From the NCBI GenBank assembly GCA_022712835.1, contig JAFLJU010000097.1, forward strand, positions 1 through 6,741: a stretch of DNA of 6,741 nt, given 5' to 3'. This document shows positions 1 to 4,556 of this stretch, one piece after another. A program made the position numbers and the translations under genes. Numbering within the stretch: the first letter of the stretch is position 1; each line of letters begins with the position of its first letter. The notes beneath the pieces were generated by a model, which was not told where the DNA came from, searched no databases, and worked only from the letters and a program-made list of their open reading frames with translations. The stretch comes from Desulfobacteraceae bacterium (GTDB taxonomy: Bacteria > Desulfobacterota > Desulfobacteria > Desulfobacterales > Desulfobacteraceae).

Positions 1-122
1 AGGATTTCAATACTGGAGACACCCGGTTCCACAAAAAGATTTTTGCACCTAAGGGCCATGGCGGTATTTGCAGCCAGAGCAATCGTCAATAGAATCATAC
101 CGATAATTATTGTTGGTTTCAT
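1..122 (-). CDS. DUF2845-like secreted protein, N-terminal part (cut by left edge)
   Basis: Forty codons are visible before the window ends. The product begins MKPTIIIGMILLTIALAA, a short basic start followed by a hydrophobic core, and a signal peptidase I-type site follows at about residue 23 (A-M-A before LRC). The mature start, LRCKNLFVEPGVSSIEIL, resembles the opening of DUF2845 proteins, which are small periplasmic proteins with an RCGNxLV...G....EVLxKCG pattern and no established function that I know of. Two in-frame ATGs are adjacent (123-125 and 120-122). I chose the second because the Shine-Dalgarno sequence AGGGAG at 128-133 then sits 5 bases away rather than 2. It lies downstream of a 36-codon secreted-peptide ORF on the same strand, with a 76-base gap. 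The signal peptide is clear. The family call is a pattern match on a short fragment, and only the rest of the gene would confirm it. Confidence 0.6.
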   Translation of the reverse strand, partial: MKPTIIIGMILLTIALAANTAMALRCKNLFVEPGVSSIEI

Positions 123-127
123 CATCA

Positions 128-133
128 CTCCCT
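128..133 (-). promoter_or_regulatory. Ribosome binding site of the DUF2845-like gene
   Basis: AGGGAG on the minus strand stands 5 bases before the ATG at 120-122 and only 2 bases before the ATG at 123-125. This decides the start in favour of the second ATG. Confidence 0.55.
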
Positions 134-198
134 GAAAAAAATTTATGTTACGACGTTGTGAAAATATTTTTTAATATCCTTTTTGTATCAATCCCATC

Positions 199-309
199 CT
201 ACTTGTTATCTTTTCCCATGCGGGTAAATAACACTTCCAGTCCTGCTGCCTGGCCACCAAAGACAGGGACGAAACCCAGTGTGAATACGGTGAGTAGTGT
301 TCGTTTCAT
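199..309 (-). CDS. Possible 36-residue secreted peptide
   Basis: An ATG-initiated ORF of 36 codons ends in TAG. It begins MKRTLLTVFTLGFVPVFGG, a typical Sec signal peptide with a K-R start, hydrophobic stretch and an Ala-rich end (QAAG, residues 20-23). Only about 13 residues would remain after cleavage (LEVLFTRMGKDNK). A GGGGAG sequence lies at 321-326, with a 10-base spacer that is longer than ideal. The ORF sits just upstream of the DUF2845-like gene, which also starts with a signal peptide, so the two may be co-transcribed. It could be a genuine tiny exported peptide, or the signal-peptide remnant of a longer gene whose body is lost. I do not recognise a family. Confidence 0.4.
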   Translation of the reverse strand: MKRTLLTVFTLGFVPVFGGQAAGLEVLFTRMGKDNK

Positions 310-382
310 TGTTATGAAACTCCCCTATGGTAAGTGATCAGGAACCCGCTAACCAAAAATTGAACGATTCCGATTATCTGTA

Positions 383-402
383 ATATGCGGTTGCCCGCAT
401 AT
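383..402 (-). other. Perfect 8-bp inverted repeat; hairpin with GCAA (GNRA) loop on the minus strand
   Basis: ATATGCGG (383-390) and CCGCATAT (395-402) are perfect inverted repeats around a 4-base loop. Read on the minus strand, the transcribed strand of every gene here, the loop is GCAA, a GNRA tetraloop that makes RNA hairpins unusually stable. On the plus strand the loop would be TTGC. No T-run follows on the minus strand, so it is not a canonical intrinsic terminator. It sits between the 49-codon ORF and the secreted-peptide ORF. Possible roles are a transcript 3' end or processing element, a partial terminator, or a protein-binding palindrome. Confidence 0.5.
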
Positions 403-424
403 CCTATGTTATTTTGGATATTGT

Positions 425-574
425 TTATTCTTTTAACCGTATAAAAGAGTTCTCGTCAAGTGATAGTTCTGAAAATCCAGGGCGAACGCAAGTAAATATT
501 ATAAAGTCCCTATAGTTTTGGTATCGGGCAATGGTCACCCGAAAATTGTCAGTGTTCAACACCTTGATAGTCAT
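425..574 (-). CDS. Possible 49-residue protein directly after hsdR
   Basis: An ATG at 572-574, only 7 bases after the hsdR stop codon, opens a frame of 49 codons ending in TAA. The product starts MTIKVLNTDNFRVTIARYQN and ends LSLDENSFIRLKE. Its mix of charged, aromatic and beta-branched residues looks protein-like rather than random. There is no signal peptide, membrane segment or motif that I recognise. The ribosome binding site is weak (TTAAAG abutting the ATG), so translation would depend on coupling to hsdR. It may be a small real gene at the end of the hsd operon, the start of a truncated longer gene, or a chance ORF. No function can be assigned. Confidence 0.3.
   Translation of the reverse strand: MTIKVLNTDNFRVTIARYQNYRDFIIFTCVRPGFSELSLDENSFIRLKE
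430..459 (-). promoter_or_regulatory. Weak sigma-70-like promoter candidate for the secreted-peptide genes
   Basis: On the minus strand TTGACG (454-459, 5/6 to the -35 consensus) precedes TAAAAG (430-435, 4/6 to the -10 consensus) with an 18-base spacer. It faces the 36-codon peptide and DUF2845-like genes and would put the GCAA-loop hairpin in their 5' leader. It lies inside the putative 49-codon ORF, so the two readings compete. The match is weak and unsupported by other evidence. Confidence 0.22.
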
Positions 575-581
575 CTTTAAT

Positions 582-3053
582 TTATGCCACTTTTTGTAGA
601 TACAAATGTTGCTGAAATTCTATAAACAGCGCACTGATATTCGCTACATCACCCAATATCTCTTTGGCATCTTCCAAGGATTGATATTGGTTTGTCAGCA
701 AGATTGGCAATTTATCCTGGTCGAGTTCTTCAACTCCTGTTTCTATATATTTACTCAATACGAATTCTATGAATTCTTTTTGTTTGTCGTTGAGTAACGC
801 AAAAATTGTTGCCTCGGCTCTTGATACCCGCTCTTCTCTTGTTATTGGTTTTATGTCGCTGTTAAACACATATTCCAAAACATCGTATAAATCGCTTTTC
901 TCTGCGCCAATCAGTTTTTGCAGTGTCTTTAATTCTTCTTTTCCAAAACCTGCCTCGTCCAATTTATCAAGCAAACTTTTACGGGTTATTGGGCTACTCC
1001 ATAAAATCCGTAGTTCATCTTCGTTTTTGAAAAAGTTGGGCAGTTCGCCAAACAGGTTATTTAAAAATTCTTCTGCCGAAATCGGTTTACCGTCGGCGCT
1101 CCAAAAAGAAGTAGAGATCATGTGTTGTATTTCACGCTCTTTTCCATCTCTTAGCTTTATTTTCACTCTCTTTATACAGACACAAGGTCTCTGCCCACAC
1201 TTTTGACAAGGTTGTCGTGGTTCTTTTTCGCAAACACAGGGGCGTTGACCACACTCTTTGCAAGGGGCAGGGGGCCTTTTTTCACAAACACAGGGGGTTT
1301 GCCCGCATTCAGAACAAGCCGCTTCTTCAATCGGCTCTCCATCCCATTCAGGATCTGAAAACCGTTGGTAAGCATCTACAAAATCATAAATGGTGAAAAA
1401 TTCTTTTCCATCAAATAATCGGGTACCTCTTCCCACTATTTGTTTAAACTCAATAATCTGATTTACCGGCCGCATTAAAACTATGTTGCGAATATTTCTG
1501 GCATCAACACCGGTTGATAATTTTTGGGAAGTGGTTAATACCGTCGGGACTGTTTTTTCATTATCTTGAAATTCCCGCAAAAACTGTTCTCCTCTTTCTC
1601 CATCGTTTGCGGTTACACGAACACAATAGTTCGGGGCGTTACTTTTTTTGTTTTGATTTACCAACTCCCGAACTGCGGCGGCATGAATTTGTGTGGCACA
1701 AAAAATGATGGTTTTTTCGTTCTCACAGGCTTCGTCCATATAAATCTGAACACGCTTTGCCTCACGCGCTTTGATTTCAATGATTTTATTGAAGTCGGCT
1801 TCCTCGTATAGTTTGCCTTCTTCAATTTCTCCTTCAAGAATGTTGTCATCACTTACGTAGATATAATCGTCAAGGGTTGTTTTGATTCGCTTTACCTTGA
1901 ACGGCGTAAGAAAACCATCGTTGATACCCTCTTTAAGTGAATAGATATAAACAGGGTCTCCAAAATATTTATAGGTATCTACATTGTCTTGTCGTTTGGG
2001 GGTAGCCGTAAGCCCCAACTGAACAGCAGGAGAAAAATAATTTAAAATAGCTCTCCAGTTCCCTTCATCATTGGCTCCACCACGGTGGCACTCGTCAATA
2101 ATAATAAAATCGAAATAATCTTTTGGATATTCGCCAAAATTATAATTTGATGTTTCATATCCAGCCCGGTCCTCTGCCACCATTAAATAATCGGCATGGT
2201 TCTTTGTATTGCCAATTTCCCATTTCCCATTATCAATGGATTCAGACATGAATGACTGAAAAATGGTAAAAAAGATGCTGCCGTTGGTGGGTACTTTTCC
2301 TTTTCTCTTAATCTCATTTGGTTTTATGCGAACCATCGCATCTTCCGGAAATGCGGAGAATGCGTTAAATGCCTGATCCGCTAATATATTGCGGTCGGCT
2401 AAAAACAGAATTCTTGGCCGTCTTAGCCCGTCCCGATTTAAGTTCCAACGGGTTTGAAACAGTTTCCAGGCAATTTGAAACGCAATGGCTGTTTTTCCGG
2501 TTCCTGTGGCAAGGGTTAATAAAACTCTATCTTTTTTTTGTGCCACGGCTTCCAGTGTGTTTTTGACCGCAATTTCCTGGTAGTAGCGTAACTGCCAGGT
2601 TCCGCTTTTATCTTCAAAAGGAACCTCTGCAAATTTATCCCGCCACTCATTTTGATCGGTATAGGTTTTATCCCAAAGCTGTTGTGGAGAAAGAAAATCA
2701 TTCACCAAAGCCTCGGCCCCCGTTTTCATACAGATCTGGTAAATCTGCTTTCCGTTAGTGGCGTATGTGGTTTCTAAATTAAGTTTTTCAGCATATTGTT
2801 TTGCCTGGGCAACCCCTTCTCCCACTTCCAACTCATTACTTTTCGCTTCAACAACCGCAAGCTTAATGCCTTTGTAAACCAGAATATAATCGGCAATAAG
2901 TGGTTTTTTTCTGCCGCCGGCCACTTGTATTCTACCGTCGGTAATCTTACAAACATTGCGTTCCCGCAGGATTTTTGACCCCGCAACAACACCCCAGCCA
3001 CAGGCTTTAAGTTTAGGATCTATTAATTCTGCTCTTGTTTCGGCTTCATTCAT
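582..3053 (-). CDS. hsdR: Type I restriction endonuclease subunit R (HsdR)
   Basis: This is the 823-residue motor and nuclease subunit, which joins HsdM2-HsdS to translocate DNA with ATP and cut unmodified DNA. From the ATG at 3053 the domains are: N-terminal PD-(D/E)xK nuclease, with D55 in LIADYILVY and E69-A-K71; a LRYYQE segment at 155; Walker A ATGTGKT at 182-188; DECH at 320-323; TATP at 349-352; TTSQKLSTGVD at 507-517; and motif VI QIVGRGTRL at 538-546. A cysteine array at 580-626 follows, then the C-terminal domain that normally docks to the methyltransferase. All catalytic motifs seem present and there is no frameshift. The frame extends upstream to a TTG at 3074. I prefer the ATG at 3053, because MNEAETRAELIDPKLKACGWG is the usual start of this subfamily and a purine-rich GGGGGGAAAGGG precedes it. 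It overlaps the rhuM stop by 8 bases, which suggests translational coupling. Confidence 0.95.
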   Translation of the reverse strand: MNEAETRAELIDPKLKACGWGVVAGSKILRERNVCKITDGRIQVAGGRKKPLIADYILVYKGIKLAVVEAKSNELEVGEGVAQAKQYAEKLNLETTYATNGKQIYQICMKTGAEALVNDFLSPQQLWDKTYTDQNEWRDKFAEVPFEDKSGTWQLRYYQEIAVKNTLEAVAQKKDRVLLTLATGTGKTAIAFQIAWKLFQTRWNLNRDGLRRPRILFLADRNILADQAFNAFSAFPEDAMVRIKPNEIKRKGKVPTNGSIFFTIFQSFMSESIDNGKWEIGNTKNHADYLMVAEDRAGYETSNYNFGEYPKDYFDFIIIDECHRGGANDEGNWRAILNYFSPAVQLGLTATPKRQDNVDTYKYFGDPVYIYSLKEGINDGFLTPFKVKRIKTTLDDYIYVSDDNILEGEIEEGKLYEEADFNKIIEIKAREAKRVQIYMDEACENEKTIIFCATQIHAAAVRELVNQNKKSNAPNYCVRVTANDGERGEQFLREFQDNEKTVPTVLTTSQKLSTGVDARNIRNIVLMRPVNQIIEFKQIVGRGTRLFDGKEFFTIYDFVDAYQRFSDPEWDGEPIEEAACSECGQTPCVCEKRPPAPCKECGQRPCVCEKEPRQPCQKCGQRPCVCIKRVKIKLRDGKEREIQHMISTSFWSADGKPISAEEFLNNLFGELPNFFKNEDELRILWSSPITRKSLLDKLDEAGFGKEELKTLQKLIGAEKSDLYDVLEYVFNSDIKPITREERVSRAEATIFALLNDKQKEFIEFVLSKYIETGVEELDQDKLPILLTNQYQSLEDAKEILGDVANISALFIEFQQHLYLQKVA
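1176..1316 (-). repeat. Three tandem cysteine-knuckle repeats inside hsdR
   Basis: HsdR residues 580-626 hold three copies of CxxCGQxPCVC, starting at residues 580, 598 and 616. The period is therefore exactly 18 residues (54 bases). Each copy has four cysteines in CxxC...CxC spacing, as in zinc-binding knuckles, followed by a charged proline-rich spacer (EKRPPAP, EKEPRQP). The array lies just after the helicase core (DPEWDGEP) and before the C-terminal domain, where members of this HsdR subfamily have a variable linker. Metal binding is an inference from the spacing. Confidence 0.8.
3019..3053 (-). repeat. 35-bp direct repeat, copy 2 (genuine hsdR start)
   Basis: The first 35 bases of hsdR (codons 1-11, MNEAETRAELI, plus two bases) recur at 4149-4183 in the same orientation, with one mismatch. 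The two copies bracket rhuM. The mismatch (3048 versus 4178) is Asn codon AAT versus AAC, silent for HsdR. In this copy the T also supplies the TGA stop of the overlapping rhuM frame. Confidence 0.9.
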
Positions 3054-4080
3054 CCCTTTCCCCCCGGTTTTCAAGCAGTTTCTTTTCTATTTCTTCAAGT
3101 TGCTTGAAGTCATCTTCATCTGCTGCCAGGGCCTCCGCATATTTGCGTTTCTGATCAAAATCTTCGTAGCGGTCGGCGGCAACTTTACTGGCAACTTCCG
3201 CCTTTACCCTTCCGGCATGGGTTAATATTTCCTGTTCATTGAAGGCAAGAAAACCATCCAGTTTGTCTGCCCATTGCGCCATGGTAACGGTTTTTCTCTG
3301 CCGTGCCTGTCTTTCTGCATAATCCAGATACATGGTAACGATTTCATTCAAGTCTTTTATTTCATCTGCATTCAGGTAATTTTTGGCAATGGCAACATCC
3401 TGCTTTCTCACAATTGAACCCCGCCATGAAGTCAGTCCCATATTTGGCACATCGGGGTTACTGCGATTTTCAATAAGTTCCGCAGCCGTTTTTCCTGTGG
3501 TCGCCCAGAGCATCTTGTTTTGAACTTTCTTAAAGAAAATCTGTGATTGTCCTGACGTTTTATCATAATCTATGGCCGTGGTGTAAATATCACGGATTTT
3601 TTGATAAAATCGCTTTTCCGAAGCCCTGATATCCCGAATCCGCTCCAACCACTCATCAAAGTAATCCCATTTATCTGTTTGTTTGAGGCGCTCATCATCC
3701 ATGGCAAAGCCCTTGATGATATATTCTTTTAAAACTTGAGTTGCCCATATTCTAAATTGGGTCGCTTTTTTGGAATTAACCCGATATCCCACAGCAATAA
3801 TAGCGTCAAGATTGTAGAAATCTTTGTTTCGTGTAACAGAACGACTACCTTCCTGTTGAACTATTTCCATTTTGGAAACAGTTGCCTCTTTGTGTAATTC
3901 TCCCGCTTCAAAAATATTGCTTAAATGCTTTGATATCGCCGGAATATTCACATCAAACAGTTCTGCCATTTTTTTCTGAGTTAACCAAATCGTATCGTTT
4001 TGGAAAATTGTATCGATTTTTACTTTGCCATCTTTGGTGGCATAGAGGACGATTTCGGATTGGTTGACTTGTTTATTCAT
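3046..4080 (-). CDS. rhuM: RhuM family protein (virulence RhuM-like), accessory gene in the hsd operon
   Basis: The 344-residue product has the hallmarks of the Virulence_RhuM family, named after a Salmonella SPI-3 gene. These are an IVLYATKDGKVKIDT start, a winged-helix-like segment at residues 31-62 (IWLTQKKMAELFDV...ISKHL), then NKDFYNLDAIIAVGYRVNS (about 85-103), ATQFRIWATQVLKEYI (106-121), and the TGKTAAELI / NMGLTSWRG region (195-221). The C-terminus (about 290-344) is charged and helical, probably coiled. The length is normal and the frame intact. The biochemical function of the family is unresolved; a DNA-binding or regulatory role is inferred from the N-terminus. RhuM genes are often found between hsdS and hsdR of type I loci, as here. 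The ATG at 4080 has only a weak upstream purine stretch (GCGAAGCG), and the gene starts 28 bases after the 24-codon stub ORF. Its stop overlaps the hsdR start by 8 bases. Confidence 0.9.
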   Translation of the reverse strand: MNKQVNQSEIVLYATKDGKVKIDTIFQNDTIWLTQKKMAELFDVNIPAISKHLSNIFEAGELHKEATVSKMEIVQQEGSRSVTRNKDFYNLDAIIAVGYRVNSKKATQFRIWATQVLKEYIIKGFAMDDERLKQTDKWDYFDEWLERIRDIRASEKRFYQKIRDIYTTAIDYDKTSGQSQIFFKKVQNKMLWATTGKTAAELIENRSNPDVPNMGLTSWRGSIVRKQDVAIAKNYLNADEIKDLNEIVTMYLDYAERQARQRKTVTMAQWADKLDGFLAFNEQEILTHAGRVKAEVASKVAADRYEDFDQKRKYAEALAADEDDFKQLEEIEKKLLENRGERDE

Positions 4081-4108
4081 TTTACGCTTCGCTTTAATTG
4101 AAAATTAT

Positions 4109-4183
4109 TCATTTGCCTAACCTTTCAACTTTCAACTCTTCCAGGTCCTCTATTAATTCTGCTCTTGTTTCGGCTTCGTTCAT
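4109..4183 (-). pseudogene. Stub of a second hsdR start, a 24-codon ORF upstream of rhuM
   Basis: An ATG with a good ribosome binding site opens a frame reading MNEAETRAELI, identical to the first 11 residues of HsdR. It then diverges to EDLEELKVERLGK and stops (TGA at 4109-4111). The divergent part shares 17 identical bases (4130-4146) with the 3' end of hsdS (4599-4615), where they encode the same reading, LEELK. This looks like the leftover 5' end of an earlier hsdR copy after rhuM, or a rhuM-hsdR cassette, entered here. It may still be translated as a leader ORF coupled to rhuM 28 bases downstream, but I see no independent sign of function. Confidence 0.65.
4149..4183 (-). repeat. 35-bp direct repeat, copy 1 (hsdR start duplicated upstream of rhuM)
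   Basis: These bases match 3019-3053 at 34 of 35 positions in the same orientation, so rhuM and a short leader are bracketed by direct repeats. Beyond the repeat the two flanks diverge at once on both sides. No inverted terminal repeats or transposase are visible nearby. Confidence 0.9.
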
Positions 4184-4190
4184 AAAAACG

Positions 4191-4195
4191 CCCTC
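4191..4195 (-). promoter_or_regulatory. Ribosome binding site before the hsdR-start stub
   Basis: GAGGG on the minus strand lies 7 bases before the stub ATG at 4181-4183. It is among the best-spaced ribosome binding sites in the window and is probably the original translation signal of hsdR. The intact hsdR and rhuM genes have less standard sites. Confidence 0.55.
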
Positions 4196-4235
4196 AGACT
4201 TTATAAAAACTTTTATTTCAGGTAATTTCCTTTTT

Positions 4236-4334
4236 CATCACATAACCATCACATAACCATCACATAAGATATTGCTGATAATAAAGTGTGTTTCCTGTTA
4301 AAGTATCCTTTCTATCACATAACCGTCACATAAG
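4236..4334 (-). repeat. Five phased 11-bp iteron-like repeats (TTATGTGA core)
   Basis: On the minus strand the unit is (C/G)TTATGTGA(C/T)(G/A), 11 bases long. Two adjacent copies lie at 4324-4334 and 4313-4323, and three at 4258-4268, 4247-4257 and 4236-4246. The 44-base gap between the groups is exactly four units long, so all five copies keep one register, close to one turn of the helix. Both groups open with the same ATCTTATGTGA. The array lies between the AlbA_2 remnant's stop and the hsdR-start stub, the position expected of a regulatory or protein-binding region. TGTGA resembles a CRP half-site, but the copies are direct and not inverted. The repeat structure is certain; its role is unknown. 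Confidence 0.85.
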
Positions 4335-4336
4335 AT

Positions 4337-4549
4337 TTATGCCCAAAATGGCAAATAGCGGGCATATTTTTTTGATTTACTCTCCAAATCATCTTCCTTT
4401 ACATGCCTCATTAGACAAAGCTGAAATCTGTTAACCGATTTCTTCGGGCGAATGGAAATTGAGTTTAAACTCTATCCATTCACTTTCATGGAGTTGCTTT
4501 ACAAGATCATTTAATAATTCTCTCAATTGTTTGTCGTTTACAGGCGCAT
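4337..4549 (-). pseudogene. Remnant of an AlbA_2 (divergent AAA-4 / Schlafen-like) gene with its middle deleted
   Basis: Both ends of an AlbA_2-type protein survive here. The N-terminal part, NDKQLRELLNDLVKQ then HESEWIEFKLNFHSPEEIG, carries the ESxxIEFK...PEEIG motif of the AlbA_2 domain. It is followed by an in-frame TAA (4431-4433) and then QISALSNEAC, the next conserved block, so the TAA most simply replaces GAA (family reading GEQISALSN). At about 4398-4403 the frame shifts by one into DDLESKSKKYARYLPFWA, ending in TAA at 4337; KYARYLPFWA is a C-terminus I associate with these proteins. A full-length member is several hundred residues, so most of the gene is gone. The only ATG near the start (4547-4549) is one base out of frame. 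The gene began 7 bases after the hsdS stop, where intact type I loci commonly carry an AlbA_2 gene. No functional product is expected. Confidence 0.8.
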
Positions 4550-4556
4550 CTCTTTT

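Noticed and set aside
110..337. A 75-codon plus-strand frame at the left end
   Set aside because: It runs opposite the DUF2845-like and 36-codon secreted-peptide ORFs, which have signal peptides and ribosome binding sites. I see no recognisable domain in it.
524..542. TCGGG / CCCGA inverted repeat downstream of hsdR as a terminator
   Set aside because: The stem is only 5 bp with a 9-base loop and no T-run on the minus strand. It also lies inside the 49-codon ORF.
769..1206. A 145-codon plus-strand frame within hsdR, and similar long frames opposite hsdS and hsdM
   Set aside because: They lie antisense to well-supported genes, have no recognisable domains, and their compositions (Ser/Phe/Leu-rich) are typical of antisense shadows.
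3054..3074. Upstream TTG start for hsdR giving seven extra residues (KTGGKG after the first)
   Set aside because: It is a rare start codon inside the rhuM frame. The ATG at 3053 matches the family N-terminus and the duplicated copy upstream.
3019..4183. An insertion sequence carrying rhuM, with the 35-bp repeats as target-site duplication
   Set aside because: There is no transposase or terminal inverted repeats, and a 35-bp duplication exactly at a start codon is better explained by recombination or cassette exchange.
4236..4334. CRISPR array or CRP sites
   Set aside because: The repeats are 11 bases, mostly back to back with no unique spacers, so this is not CRISPR. TGTGA copies are direct rather than inverted, so a standard CRP palindrome is absent.
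4338..4366. Inverted repeat TATGCCC / GGGCATA followed by a T-run on the plus strand, resembling an intrinsic terminator
   Set aside because: The stem is 7 bp with a 15-base loop and faces the plus strand, where there is no gene to terminate. On the minus strand it coincides with the codons of KYARYLPFWA and the stop of the AlbA_2 remnant, which explains the sequence better.
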